Shown here: piece after piece, positions 29,539 to 38,349 of the stretch | How positions within the stretch are numbered: the first letter of the stretch is position 1 | Layout: each line of letters begins with the position of its first letter | NCBI RefSeq assembly: GCF_014645315.1 | Contig: NZ_BMLQ01000008.1 | Coordinates: 62,001-126,000 of the forward strand | Reading direction: 5' to 3' | Length of the DNA stretch: 64,000 bases | DNA from: Citricoccus zhacaiensis | GTDB taxonomy: Bacteria > Actinomycetota > Actinomycetes > Actinomycetales > Micrococcaceae | Notes under the pieces: model-generated | Told to the model about the DNA's origin: nothing | What the model saw: only the letters and a program-made list of their open reading frames with translations | Database searches by the model: none | Position numbers and translations under genes: made by a program

Positions 29539-29544
29539 AGCTTA
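29539..29544 (-). promoter_or_regulatory. -10-like element of the tkt operon
   Basis: On the minus strand TAAGCT lies 51 bases before the tkt GTG, giving a leader of about 45 nt with an AGGAG site. No good -35 is visible. Confidence 0.45.
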
Positions 29545-29621
29545 TCCCGAATGGGGCCACGCCCTGCAGGGGGTGAACCGCCAGTGACCTGTCACGACCC
29601 GACATTCCGTGCGGGGAAAGG

Positions 29622-29627
29622 TACACT
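29622..29627 (+). promoter_or_regulatory. -10-like element of ctaB
   Basis: TACACT lies 59 bases before the ctaB ATG in the divergent gap with tkt. The -35 region is weak. Confidence 0.4.
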
Positions 29628-29686
29628 GGAAGGGGTGTTTCCAGCACCGATGACATCATCCCGCCCGCCTGCACCGTGAGAAGTAG

Positions 29687-30676
29687 ATGCCCACCACCCT
29701 TGATGCCCAGTCCGCCGCGAGCCCGGCGCCCTCCAGCGCCCGTCCGGTTCACCGGAAGATCGGGTTCAAGCGGAAGGCCGCGGCCTATGTCTCGCTGACG
29801 AAGCCACGGGTGATGGAACTGCTCCTGGTCACCACGCTGCCGACGATGATCTTCGCGCAGCGGGGCTTCCCGGACGTGGTCACCATGATCGCCACCATGG
29901 TGGGCGGCGCATTGGCCGCCGGGTCCTCCGCGGCCTTCAACTGTTACATCGACCGGGACATCGACAAGCTGATGAACCGGACCAAGAAGCGTCCCCTGGT
30001 CACCGGCGAGGTCTCCCCCCGCGAGGCCCTCATCTTCGCCTGGGCCATCGGCGTGGTGTCCATCGCCATCCTGCTCTGGGGCACCAATCTGCTGGCCGCC
30101 GGCCTCGGCGTCCTGGCCATCTTCTTCTACGTGGTCATCTACAGCCTGATCCTGAAGCGCCGTACCGAGCAGAACATCGTGTGGGGAGGGATTGCCGGCT
30201 GCTTCCCGGTCCTCATCGCCTGGGCCGCGGTCCGCGAGACCGTGGAATGGCCGGCCATCGTGCTGTTCCTCATCATCTTCCTGTGGACCCCGCCGCACTA
30301 CTGGCCGCTGTCCCTGAAGTACAAGCGTGACTACCAGGCCGCGGACGTGCCGATGCTCGGGGCCGTGGCCTCGGCACGCGTGGTCTCCAGCCAGGTCGTG
30401 CTCTATGCCTGGGCCACCGTGGCCTGCTCGCTGCTGCTGGTGCCGCTGGGCTGGGCCGGGATCGTCTACACGGCCGTCGCACTCGTGGCCGGCGGCTGGT
30501 TCGTCTATGAGTCCCACGTGCTCTACGCCGAGTCGCAGAAGCCGGAGTACAACGACAAGAAGGCGATGAAGGTCTTCCACCTCTCGATCACCTATCTGAC
30601 CCTCGTCTTCGTGGCACTGGCCGTGGATCCCTTCGTGGGCAGCCCGCTCATGCCGGTCCCGGGCATCCCCTCCTGA
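29687..30676 (+). CDS. ctaB: Protohaem IX farnesyltransferase (haem O synthase)
   Basis: A 329-residue UbiA-family membrane enzyme with about eight to nine hydrophobic segments. [15 protein letters not shown] is the NxxxDxxxD prenyl-diphosphate site near residue 85, and [13 protein letters not shown] is the second conserved acidic loop. It attaches a farnesyl group to haem B, making haem O for terminal oxidases. The protein begins with about 30 polar residues. It is divergent from tkt; ctaA, its next step, lies 1.1 kb downstream on the other strand. Confidence 0.95.
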   Translation: MPTTLDAQSAASPAPSSARPVHRKIGFKRKAAAYVSLTKPRVMELLLVTTLPTMIFAQRGFPDVVTMIATMVGGALAAGSSAAFNCYIDRDIDKLMNRTKKRPLVTGEVSPREALIFAWAIGVVSIAILLWGTNLLAAGLGVLAIFFYVVIYSLILKRRTEQNIVWGGIAGCFPVLIAWAAVRETVEWPAIVLFLIIFLWTPPHYWPLSLKYKRDYQAADVPMLGAVASARVVSSQVVLYAWATVACSLLLVPLGWAGIVYTAVALVAGGWFVYESHVLYAESQKPEYNDKKAMKVFHLSITYLTLVFVALAVDPFVGSPLMPVPGIPS

Positions 30677-30695
30677 CCCTCCGGCTCTGAGGGCG

Positions 30696-31120
30696 TCAGC
30701 GGGCCGGCCGATCCAGACCAGAGCCTCTCCGGATTCCAAGACCGGCAATTCCAATCGTCCCCACTATCGCGATCGAACAGAGAAGGAACCACAGGTCCGC
30801 CGTGAATCCTCCGGCGAAGAGGATTGCCCCGTAGCCCAGAACGGCCAGGCCAGCCAGCGCCACATAGGACACGTTGATCAGCCACACTGCTGGTCGACGC
30901 GTATAGGACCCCATCACCAGCACGACCAGTGGCACGAGCATGAGTCCGCCAAAGATCAGCGCTGGGGTATCCGTGCGTTCGGGGCTGGACAGGGGAACGC
31001 AAGCGCACAGACGACCGGGAATTGCTGGGACCTCCAGAAGACCAACCACGCGACGGACACCATGGCGAAGGCCGGTAGCAACAGCCCGAGGTGATGTGCA
31101 CGTGCACCAGCGTCGGTCAT
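30696..31120 (-). pseudogene. Frameshifted small membrane protein
   Basis: Two overlapping minus-strand frames together encode one plausible four-helix membrane protein. The first part starts at the ATG at 31120 (MTDAGARAHHLG) with one hydrophobic helix, then runs out of frame and stops near 30956. The second frame carries three further hydrophobic helices (TPALIFGGLMLVPLVVLVMG; a second near 30860; a third near 30740) down to the TGA at 30696 and has no good start of its own. The switch lies between about 30965 and 31040 and needs a net one-base loss. It is either a decayed gene or a sequencing error. Intact, the protein would be about 140 residues. Function unknown. It lies in an accessory stretch between ctaB and ctaA. 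Confidence 0.6.
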
Positions 31121-31187
31121 GCAACCTAGTGTGGCATTGGCGCGCCAGTAGGGTGAAGGCACCTGACGGCGAGCAGAGGGGTTTCAG

Positions 31188-31739
31188 ATGTCGGTGAAGG
31201 TGTGGTCGTTGACGGCCCGTGGTGCAGTGGCGGTCTCGATGGGTGCACTCGTCCTGACGGGTTGTGGCAATGAGGCAGCACCTGGTGCGCCGGAGACCCC
31301 GTTCCCAGCCGCCACCCCGAGTGAGACGACGTCGGGCACTCCCGAATCGTCGCGGTCCTCCAGGACGGCCGCTCCCGTCGACAGCCTGGATGAGTTGTTC
31401 GAGGCCGTCGACGATCGTTTCGACTGCCCGAGTCCCTCAGATGGCTTTTCCGGGCAGGACCACTTCTTCATGGTCGATGGCGGTGAACGACTCGTGGGGC
31501 GGCAGTGTGGCGAGACCATCGTCATGGCGTGGTCCGAGGACCGAGCCCTGATCCAGGGTGCACGCGAGCTGCTGAGCTCAGCCGTGGAACCCGTACCCGT
31601 GGTGGGCACGGCGGAATGGTTCGTCGCTGACATCACCGAGGCCGGGGAGGGCGGTACAGGTGCCACGGATCACCAGGCGGCGTCCAAGGACCTGGACAGG
31701 CTCGCTGCTGAGCTGGGCGCCGACGTCGACGAGGGCTGA
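31188..31739 (+). CDS. Predicted lipoprotein, unknown function
   Basis: A 183-residue protein. The N-terminus has basic residues, a hydrophobic stretch (GAVAVSMGALVL) and a lipobox LTGC with Cys26, so it should be exported and anchored to the outer face of the membrane by lipid. A Pro/Ser/Thr-rich linker follows (about 30-65), then a small acidic globular domain with two further cysteines (FDCPSP and RQCGE) that could form a disulphide. AGAGGGG lies about 6 bases before the ATG. I do not recognise the domain. It looks like an accessory gene inserted between ctaB and ctaA. Confidence 0.75.
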   Translation: MSVKVWSLTARGAVAVSMGALVLTGCGNEAAPGAPETPFPAATPSETTSGTPESSRSSRTAAPVDSLDELFEAVDDRFDCPSPSDGFSGQDHFFMVDGGERLVGRQCGETIVMAWSEDRALIQGARELLSSAVEPVPVVGTAEWFVADITEAGEGGTGATDHQAASKDLDRLAAELGADVDEG

Positions 31740-31757
31740 CCGATACGGGCCTTCCGG

Positions 31758-32792
31758 CTAGGAACGGACGGCGGCCGGCCGGGTGCGGTAGGTGGAGACC
31801 TGCCGGTCCCAGGCGGTGGTGACGGCCCAGACGACGAGGCCGGTTCCCAGCATGTGCAGCAGGACCACGCCGATCGGCAGTCCGGTGAAGTGCTGGATGT
31901 AGCCGACGATCCCCTGGAAGGCGATCACCGCGATCAGGGCCCAGGCCGAGATTCGTTGCCGCCTCGAGGACTGCTGGCGCAAGACCACCACGAGCAGCAC
32001 GAGGGCCGCGGCCGTCATGAGGTAGACGGGGAAGGCGTGCAGGCGGGTGACCACCAGTGGGTCGAAGTCATGGCGGGGCGCGTCCGCGTCGCCCCCGTGG
32101 GGTCCGGTCCCGGTCACGATGGTCCCGAGGTACAGGACCACCCAGGCAACCACGAAGATGCCGCGGGCCAGGTTGCGGGACAGAGTGGACGTCTGTCCGT
32201 CCACCACCGCCGCAGGGGCCACCGCCTGGTCCCCGTGTGCCTGACGGTGACGCCATTCAGCGCCGATCCGGTTCACCAGCAGGGTGGCGAAGCAGACCAT
32301 CACCGAGGAGACGAGGAAGTGGAATGCCACCACCCAGGGGTTCAGCCCGGTCCAGACGGTGATGCCGCCCACCACGGCCTGCGCCGGGATGCAGGCCAGC
32401 ATCCCCACGGAGATCCAGAAGATGCTCGGATGGGACTTGCGGAGGTTCCAGACCCACAGCAGCACCGCCAGGGCCGCCAGTCCCACCACGAAGGTCAGTA
32501 GCCGGTTGCCGAATTCGATGACGCCGTTGATTCCCATCTCCGGGGTGTTGATCCAGGAGTCGTCGGTGCACGTGGGCCACGTCGGGCAGCCGAGGCCGGA
32601 GGCGGTCAGGCGCACGGCGCCGCCGGTGACGATGATGCCGATCTCGGTCACGAGCGAGATGACGGCCAGCACCAGGGTGCCCCGGGTGATGTCCCGCGGC
32701 GTATATCGGCCGATGCCCGCATCGATGCGGCGCCACAGCCCGGGGCGGGTGGCGGAACCGCTCTGGGCGGTGGACTGGGTCGGGGTACTCAC
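31758..32792 (-). CDS. ctaA: Haem A synthase (COX15/CtaA family)
   Basis: A 344-residue membrane protein with eight hydrophobic helices. Haem-ligand histidines are visible in the conserved helix positions (EFGNRLLTF, VAFHFLVSS, TRLHAFPVYL, IQHFTGLPIGVVLLHMLG). GLGCPTWPTC gives the extracytoplasmic cysteine pair of this family. It oxidises haem O to haem A for aa3-type cytochrome oxidase. GTG start at 32792 with AAAGGA upstream. Its partners ctaB and SURF1 are in the same window. Confidence 0.93.
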   Translation of the reverse strand: MSTPTQSTAQSGSATRPGLWRRIDAGIGRYTPRDITRGTLVLAVISLVTEIGIIVTGGAVRLTASGLGCPTWPTCTDDSWINTPEMGINGVIEFGNRLLTFVVGLAALAVLLWVWNLRKSHPSIFWISVGMLACIPAQAVVGGITVWTGLNPWVVAFHFLVSSVMVCFATLLVNRIGAEWRHRQAHGDQAVAPAAVVDGQTSTLSRNLARGIFVVAWVVLYLGTIVTGTGPHGGDADAPRHDFDPLVVTRLHAFPVYLMTAAALVLLVVVLRQQSSRRQRISAWALIAVIAFQGIVGYIQHFTGLPIGVVLLHMLGTGLVVWAVTTAWDRQVSTYRTRPAAVRS

Positions 32793-32838
32793 TTCAGGGT
32801 CCTTTGAACGAGACGGACGGGGATGGACGGTGGAACAC

Positions 32839-33657
32839 TCAGCGCCATTTGAACCACTTCAAGGCGCCGACCGTGGCCAGGATGCCCCAGCCCGCCAGGA
32901 CGAGGAGGGCGCCGACGTCGGGCATACCGGTGCCGAAGGCGGACCGGAGACCGTCGCCCAGCGTGGCCGAGGGCAGGAAGGAGGCGATGCCGGAGAACCA
33001 GCTGATGGCGGGGACCGGGAAGACGGCCCCGCCTACGGCGCCCAGCAGCACCCACAGCAGATTGGTGAGGGCCAGGGTGGCCTCAGGCCGCGCGGTGCCG
33101 GCGATGAGGAGCCCCAGGGCGGTGAACGAGGCCGCCCCGAGGGTGAGGATGAGGACGGCCCACGGTACCCCGGCCCAGACGGGCTGCCAGCCCAGCACGA
33201 GACCGATCCCGCCGATCACCACGACCTGGAGCAACAGGACCGCCAGGACGGCGCAGGCCTTGCCCAGGATGAGCCCGGCCGGGCCGAGAGGGGTCGTGGA
33301 CAGGTAGGCCAGCACGCCATAACGGCGGTCGAATCCGGTGGCGATGCCCTGCCCGGTGAAGGCCGAGCTGAGCACGGCGAGGGCGAGCACGCCCGGCACC
33401 GCCACGTCCACGCCGCGGACCCCGGCACTGTCCATCAGTCCGGACCAGACGACGGCGAACAGGGCCATGAGGGGCAGGACGAGGGAGATCAGCAGCTGCT
33501 CGCCGTTGCGGATCGCGGTGACGGACTCATAGCGTCCCTGTGCCATGACCCGGCGGGCCAGGGAGCTGGCGTTGCCGAGCCGAGAGGGGCTGCCCTGCGG
33601 GGACACGGCCGCGGCGGTGCTGGCGGTGCTGTGAGGGGCATTCACGGGACTGCTCAC
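32839..33657 (-). CDS. ABC transporter permease (ABC-2 type)
   Basis: A 272-residue membrane protein with about six hydrophobic helices and no soluble domain, typical of ABC-2 exporters. I place the start at the GTG at 33657, where GTGA overlaps the ATPase stop; the longer open frame has no support. It pairs with the ATPase encoded immediately upstream to form an exporter at the cytoplasmic membrane. In related genomes this pair also lies between ctaA and the suf operon. Substrate unknown. Confidence 0.88.
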   Translation of the reverse strand: MSSPVNAPHSTASTAAAVSPQGSPSRLGNASSLARRVMAQGRYESVTAIRNGEQLLISLVLPLMALFAVVWSGLMDSAGVRGVDVAVPGVLALAVLSSAFTGQGIATGFDRRYGVLAYLSTTPLGPAGLILGKACAVLAVLLLQVVVIGGIGLVLGWQPVWAGVPWAVLILTLGAASFTALGLLIAGTARPEATLALTNLLWVLLGAVGGAVFPVPAISWFSGIASFLPSATLGDGLRSAFGTGMPDVGALLVLAGWGILATVGALKWFKWR

Positions 33658-34595
33658 GGGGCGACCTCCAGGAAGACCTCTTCGAGGGAACGGTGCAGCA
33701 GGCGCACGTCCGTGGGCATGATGCGGTGATCGCGCCACCAGCCGGCCAGGTCCGCCCAGGCGTCGGGGGAGGTCAGGCCCTCGACGCGGAACGTGCAGTC
33801 GGCCGGCGCGCTGGGGCCCTCCGCCACCAGGTGGAGTCCCGACGGGAAGGCGGCCAGCGCGTCGGCGCCCAGGGGCTGGGGGACGGAGAAGTGGACCGGG
33901 GTCGGGCCCGTGCGGTCGGTGAGCTCGGCGACTGACCCGGACCGTTCGACGGTGCCGTCCCGCAGGAGCACCACGTGGTCGGCCAGCCGTTCGGCGTCGT
34001 CGAGCAGATGCGTGGTGAGCACCACGGCCAGTCCGGCCTGCTTCAGCTCCAGGATCAGGTCGAACACCAATTGGCGGGACACGGGGTCCAGGCCGGCACT
34101 GGGTTCGTCCAGGAACACGACGCGCGGGCGGCCCGCGAGGGCGGCGGCCAGCGCCACCCGCTGCTTCTGGCCACCGGACAGGCGGCGGATGTCCCGGCCG
34201 GAGAACTCGTCGATGCCGAGGCGCTCGGTGAGGGCTGCCATGTCGGCCGGCTCCCGGTAGAGCGAGCAGATATGGCGCAGCAACCGTGCCGGGGTGGCGG
34301 ACGGCGGCAGCCCACCGTCCTGGAGCATGACCCCGACCTGGCTGCGCAGGGCAGCCCCGGCATGCCAGGGGTCCTCACCCAGCAGGCGGACGGTGCCGCA
34401 ATCAGGACGGTCGAGCCCCTGCGCGATGGTCAGGGTGGTGGTCTTGCCGGCACCGTTCGGCCCCAGCAGGGCGGTCACCTCTCCACTGCGAGCATGGAAG
34501 TCCACGCCCTTGAGGATGTGGAGATCTCCCCGGCGGCTACGGACGGTCTTCTGCAGTCCCTCAAGGGACACCAGGACGGAGGGTGAGGATGGCAC
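33654..34595 (-). CDS. ABC transporter ATP-binding protein
   Basis: A 313-residue ABC ATPase of the drug/antibiotic export type. Walker A GPNGAGKTTT, signature RLSGGQKQRVALA, Walker B VVFLDEPSAGLD and switch His TTHLLDD are all intact. A C-terminal extension of about 90 residues is usual for this exporter class. The GTG at 34595 is chosen because TACCAT lies 6 nt upstream, giving a leaderless start, and because conservation begins directly after. It is divergent from sufR; an inverted repeat lies over its expected -35 region. Confidence 0.92.
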   Translation of the reverse strand: MPSSPSVLVSLEGLQKTVRSRRGDLHILKGVDFHARSGEVTALLGPNGAGKTTTLTIAQGLDRPDCGTVRLLGEDPWHAGAALRSQVGVMLQDGGLPPSATPARLLRHICSLYREPADMAALTERLGIDEFSGRDIRRLSGGQKQRVALAAALAGRPRVVFLDEPSAGLDPVSRQLVFDLILELKQAGLAVVLTTHLLDDAERLADHVVLLRDGTVERSGSVAELTDRTGPTPVHFSVPQPLGADALAAFPSGLHLVAEGPSAPADCTFRVEGLTSPDAWADLAGWWRDHRIMPTDVRLLHRSLEEVFLEVAP

Positions 34596-34601
34596 CCATC
34601 C

Positions 34602-34607
34602 ATGGTA
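34602..34607 (-). promoter_or_regulatory. -10 element of the ABC exporter promoter (leaderless)
   Basis: On the minus strand TACCAT is 6 nt before the GTG at 34595, the same layout as the other leaderless starts in the window. Confidence 0.5.
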
Positions 34608-34622
34608 CCCGCGTGGACCCGT

Positions 34623-34643
34623 AGTTCTACGACCCGTAGAACT
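34623..34643. promoter_or_regulatory. Inverted-repeat operator candidate between the ABC exporter and sufR
   Basis: AGTTCTAC-N5-GTAGAACT is a perfect 8-bp dyad centred on 34633. It covers the expected -35 region of the ABC promoter. On the minus strand CTACGGGTC also occurs twice in tandem across it. The symmetry suits a dimeric repressor. Which regulator binds is not known; SufR, encoded next door, is one candidate. Confidence 0.5.
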
Positions 34644-34667
34644 GCCGTGGCCAACACCACCCTCCGG

Positions 34668-34686
34668 CAAGGCACGCCTTACTTTC
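34668..34686. promoter_or_regulatory. Candidate iron-responsive (DtxR/IdeR-like) box upstream of sufR
   Basis: The stretch contains AAGGC-AC-GCCTT and continues ACTTTC. It agrees with the actinobacterial DtxR/IdeR pattern TTAGGTAAGCCTTACCTAA at about 12 of 19 positions by eye. It sits 32 bases before the sufR start, near its -35. Iron control of a suf operon would make sense, but the match is moderate. Confidence 0.35.
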
Positions 34687-34704
34687 ATGGTGGCCTTAAT
34701 TAGG

Positions 34705-34710
34705 TAAACT
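34705..34710 (+). promoter_or_regulatory. -10 element of the sufR promoter (leaderless)
   Basis: TAAACT ends 7 nt before the sufR GTG at 34718. It lies inside an AT-rich imperfect dyad CCTTA-N11-TAAGG that could be the SufR autoregulatory site. Confidence 0.6.
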
Positions 34711-34717
34711 AAGGGTT

Positions 34718-35458
34718 GTGTATTCCACCAGCCAACTTGACGTGCCCGCCGCGGGCCCGGTCGACGGACAGCGCGAGAGCACCCGGGACCGGGTGCTGCA
34801 GGTTGTCCTGACCCAGGGCCCGGTCAGCGCCGCCCGTGTGGGCGAGTTGCTGGGCCTGACAGCGGCCGCCGTCCGCCGCCATCTGGACGTACTATCCGAG
34901 GAAGGAGCCGTCGAGGTCAAGCTCGTCTCCGGCAACCGCGGCGCCGGTCGCCCCTCACGCCGGTACGTGGTCAGCCGCGCCGGTCAGTCCCGCCTCGGCA
35001 ACGACTACCTCGAGGTCGCCGCCCAGGCCCTCCATCGGCTGAACCAGGTAGGAGGGGCGGACGCCGTCCGCTCCGTGGCCCGGGATCGCTTCGCCGCCGT
35101 CGAGGACCGCTACCGGGAGGCCATCGGCACCGCCTCGAACCTCAAGGACCGTACCGCCGCCCTGGCCCGGGTCCTGGACGAGGAGGGCTTCGCCGCCAGC
35201 GTCCGCACCGTGGGCCTGGCCGCCAACGCCGGAGGCCGGACCACCTTGAAGGCCGCGCAGATCTGCCAGGGCCATTGCCCACTCCAGGACCTGGCCGCGG
35301 ACTTCCCCCAGTTCTGCGAGGAGGAGACGGAGCTCTTCGCCCGCCTGCTCGGCGTGGACGTGCGTCGGCTGTCCACCCTGCCCACCGGCGGCCACGTCTG
35401 CACCACCCACGTACCGTTGGGTCGGGATACGGGCCAGACAGATCCGACGGAGCCGTGA
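34718..35458 (+). CDS. sufR: SufR-type Fe-S-sensing transcriptional regulator
   Basis: A 246-residue regulator. The N-terminal winged helix includes RVLQVVLTQGPVSAARVGELLGLTAAAVRRHL (about residues 21-54). The C-terminal part holds cysteines in ICQGHC, QFCEE and HVCTTH, arranged as in SufR proteins that ligate an Fe-S cluster. It probably represses the suf operon when the cluster is bound and releases it when clusters are scarce. The GTG start at 34718 fits a leaderless transcript. It heads sufR-sufB-sufD-Rieske-sufC-DUF59, with a 111-base gap before sufB. Confidence 0.92.
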   Translation: MYSTSQLDVPAAGPVDGQRESTRDRVLQVVLTQGPVSAARVGELLGLTAAAVRRHLDVLSEEGAVEVKLVSGNRGAGRPSRRYVVSRAGQSRLGNDYLEVAAQALHRLNQVGGADAVRSVARDRFAAVEDRYREAIGTASNLKDRTAALARVLDEEGFAASVRTVGLAANAGGRTTLKAAQICQGHCPLQDLAADFPQFCEEETELFARLLGVDVRRLSTLPTGGHVCTTHVPLGRDTGQTDPTEP

Positions 35459-35569
35459 CACGGCCCTGAAGCGGCACCGCGTGAACACCGGCCCCGCCGG
35501 ACTCCACGGCTTCACACAGATTTACACCAGATCCAACAGACCATCAGCTCGATCACCAGAGAGGCAGCG

Positions 35570-37030
35570 ATGACCGATCAGATCATCAAGGAGAACGCCG
35601 ACCCGGGCGTGATCTCCGAGGTATTGGAGAAGAACCCGGAACTCAATGCGATTGGCGCCTACCAGTTCGGCTGGTCGGACCAGAACGACGCGGGCGCCAA
35701 TGCCCGCCGTGGCATCAACGAGGACGTCGTCCGGGACATCTCGGCGAAGAAGAACGAGCCCGAATGGATGCTCAACCTGCGCCTGAAGGGCCTGAAGTAC
35801 TTCGACCGCAAGCCCATGCCGACCTGGGGCGCCGACCTCTCCGGCATCGACTTCGATAACATCAAGTACTTCGTCCGCTCCACGGAGGGCCAGGCGAAGT
35901 CCTGGGAGGACCTGCCGGAGGACATCCGCAACACCTACGAGCGCCTCGGCATCCCCGAGGCCGAGCGTGAGCGCCTGGTCTCCGGCGTGGCCGCCCAGTA
36001 CGAGTCCGAGGTCGTCTACCACCAGATCCGCGAGGACCTGGAGGAGCAGGGCGTCATCTTCCTGGACACGGACACCGGCCTGAAGGAGTACCCGGAGATC
36101 TTCAAGGAGTACTTCGGCTCCATCATCCCGGTGGGGGACAACAAGTTCGCCGCGCTGAACACCGCCACCTGGTCCGGCGGCTCCTTCGTCTACGTCCCCA
36201 AGGGCGTCCACGTGGAGATCCCGCTGCAGGCCTACTTCCGCATCAACACCGAGAACATGGGCCAGTTCGAGCGGACCCTGATCATCGCGGACGAGGACTC
36301 CTACGTCCACTACATCGAGGGCTGCACCGCCCCGATCTACAACTCGGACTCCCTGCACTCGGCCGTCGTCGAGATCGTGGTGAAGAAGAACGCCCGCGTT
36401 CGCTACACCACCATCCAGAACTGGTCCACCAACGTGTACAACCTGGTGACCAAGCGCGCGGTGGCCGAAGAGGGCGCCACCATGGAGTGGATCGACGGCA
36501 ACATCGGTTCCAAGGTCACGCAGAAATACCCGGCCGTGTACCTCACCGGTGAGCACGCCAAGGGCGAGACCCTGTCCATCGCCTTCGCCGGCGCGGACCA
36601 GCACCAGGACACCGGATCCAAGATGGTGCACCTGGCCCCGAACACCTCCAGCTCGATCGTCTCCAAGTCCGTGGCCCGCTCCGGCGGTCGCGCCGCCTAC
36701 CGAGGACTCGTCCAGGTGATGGAGGGTGCCAAGAACGCGGCGAACTCCGTGGTCTGTGACGCGCTGCTGGTGGACACGATCTCCCGCTCGGACACCTACC
36801 CGTACATCGACATCCGCGAGGATGATGCCACCCTCGGCCACGAGGCCACAGTCTCGCGCGTCTCCGAGGAGCAGCTCTTCTACCTGATGAGCCGCGGCAT
36901 GTCCGAGACCGAGGCCATGGCCATGATCGTGCGCGGGTTCATCGAGCCCATCGCGCGCGAACTGCCCATGGAGTACGCCCTGGAACTGAACAAGCTGATC
37001 GAATTGCAGATGGAAGGATCGGTAGGCTGA
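35570..37030 (+). CDS. sufB: Fe-S cluster assembly protein SufB
   Basis: A 486-residue scaffold subunit of the SufBC2D complex, on which nascent Fe-S clusters form in the cytosol. Conserved blocks [21 protein letters not shown] (conserved Cys) and the C-terminal RGFIEPI with [10 protein letters not shown] are intact. Length is normal, and no intein interrupts it, unlike SufB of some mycobacteria. The ATG follows GAGAGGCAG by 5 bases. Only 2 bases separate it from sufD. Confidence 0.96.
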   Translation: MTDQIIKENADPGVISEVLEKNPELNAIGAYQFGWSDQNDAGANARRGINEDVVRDISAKKNEPEWMLNLRLKGLKYFDRKPMPTWGADLSGIDFDNIKYFVRSTEGQAKSWEDLPEDIRNTYERLGIPEAERERLVSGVAAQYESEVVYHQIREDLEEQGVIFLDTDTGLKEYPEIFKEYFGSIIPVGDNKFAALNTATWSGGSFVYVPKGVHVEIPLQAYFRINTENMGQFERTLIIADEDSYVHYIEGCTAPIYNSDSLHSAVVEIVVKKNARVRYTTIQNWSTNVYNLVTKRAVAEEGATMEWIDGNIGSKVTQKYPAVYLTGEHAKGETLSIAFAGADQHQDTGSKMVHLAPNTSSSIVSKSVARSGGRAAYRGLVQVMEGAKNAANSVVCDALLVDTISRSDTYPYIDIREDDATLGHEATVSRVSEEQLFYLMSRGMSETEAMAMIVRGFIEPIARELPMEYALELNKLIELQMEGSVG

Positions 37031-37032
37031 GC

Positions 37033-38349
37033 GTGTCACAGACCGTCAACACCACTGACAACGCCTCCCCGGAGGAAATCGACGCCGACGGCGCCGGTGT
37101 GCCCGTCATCCCCGGCATGGGTGAGGAGGGCGAGAAGCTCTCCGCCACCGTGGCCGAGGCGTCCGACGCCGGCCACGCCACGCACAGCGTCCCGTCCGGT
37201 TCTCAGAAGCGCCCGGTCAAGCCCGGGTCCTCCCGTGCCGACCGCCTCTCCAGCTTCGAGTTGGCGGACTTCCCGGCCCTGACGGGCCGCGAGGAGGACT
37301 GGCGTTTCACGCCCCTGAACCGGCTGGCCGGCCTGCACCTGCCCGACGGCGACGACGCCCGCCTGACCGGTGCGGCACCTGCCGTCTCGGTCACCGAGCT
37401 GGACGGCGTCACGGTGGAGACCGTGGGCCGGGACGATGCCCGGCTGGGCACCGTCCTCACGCCGGACGACCGAGTCTCGGCTGCGGCCTGGGCCTCTTTC
37501 GAACAGGCCACCGTCGTGACCATCGGCGCCGATGTCGAGGCCACCACCCCGGTGCGCATCGACATCACCGGGACCGGCACGGCCCCGGCCGCCCAGCACC
37601 TGCTGGTGATCGCCGCGCCCAACTCGCGCGCCGACGTCGTGCTCCAGCACCGCGGCTCGGCCGTGGTCTCGCAGAACATCGAGTTCGACGTGCAGGAGGG
37701 GGCCGGTCTGAACGTCACCTCCCTGCAGTCCTGGGACGACGGGGCGGTGCATGTCTCCGCCCAGCAGGCCAGGATCGGCAAGGACGCCTCGTTCAAGCAC
37801 GTGGCCGTGTCCTACGGCGGTTCCCTGGTCCGCCTGACCCCGACCTCGCGGTTGGCCGGTCAGGGCGGCGAGACCGAGATGTTCGGCCTCTACTTCGCGG
37901 ACGCCGGCCAGCACCTGGAGCAGCGCCTGTTCGTGGACCACGCCGTGGCGAACTGCAAGTCCAACGTCCTGTACAAGGGCGCCCTGCAGGGCCAGGACGC
38001 GCACACCGTCTGGGTGGGCGACGTCTTGATCCGCAAGGAGGCCGAGGGCACCGACAGCTACGAGAAGAACCAGAACCTGGTCCTCTCGGAGGGCACCCGC
38101 GTGGACTCGGTCCCGAACCTGGAGATCGAGACGGGCCTCATCGACGGAGCCGGCCACGCCTCCTCCACGGCCCAGTTCGACGACGAGCAGCTGTTCTACC
38201 TGATGGCCCGTGGCATCGAGGAGAAGGACGCCCGCGAGCTCATCGTCCGCGGCTTCCTCCACGAGATCATCCAGAAGATCGGGATCGCCGACGTCGAGGA
38301 GACCCTCATCGACCAGATGGATTCCGAGCTGCAGGTGGCCAGCCTCTGA
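37033..38349 (+). CDS. sufD: Fe-S cluster assembly protein SufD
   Basis: A 438-residue SufD subunit. The beta-helix core is paralogous to SufB, with YKGALQGQDAHTVWVGDVLI and the C-terminal ARGIEEKDARELIVRGFLHE segments typical of the family. About 60 polar residues precede the conserved FELADFPAL region. GTG start at 37033. With SufB and SufC it forms the cluster-assembly scaffold and assists iron acquisition. Its stop and the ATG of the next gene share one base (TGATG). Confidence 0.94.
   Translation: MSQTVNTTDNASPEEIDADGAGVPVIPGMGEEGEKLSATVAEASDAGHATHSVPSGSQKRPVKPGSSRADRLSSFELADFPALTGREEDWRFTPLNRLAGLHLPDGDDARLTGAAPAVSVTELDGVTVETVGRDDARLGTVLTPDDRVSAAAWASFEQATVVTIGADVEATTPVRIDITGTGTAPAAQHLLVIAAPNSRADVVLQHRGSAVVSQNIEFDVQEGAGLNVTSLQSWDDGAVHVSAQQARIGKDASFKHVAVSYGGSLVRLTPTSRLAGQGGETEMFGLYFADAGQHLEQRLFVDHAVANCKSNVLYKGALQGQDAHTVWVGDVLIRKEAEGTDSYEKNQNLVLSEGTRVDSVPNLEIETGLIDGAGHASSTAQFDDEQLFYLMARGIEEKDARELIVRGFLHEIIQKIGIADVEETLIDQMDSELQVASL

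Noticed and set aside
29255-30754. A 499-codon minus-strand frame opposite ctaB
   Set aside because: Antisense shadow overlapping both tkt and ctaB.
35522-37039. A 505-codon minus-strand frame opposite sufB
   Set aside because: Antisense shadow; Val/Leu/Asp-rich with no domain.
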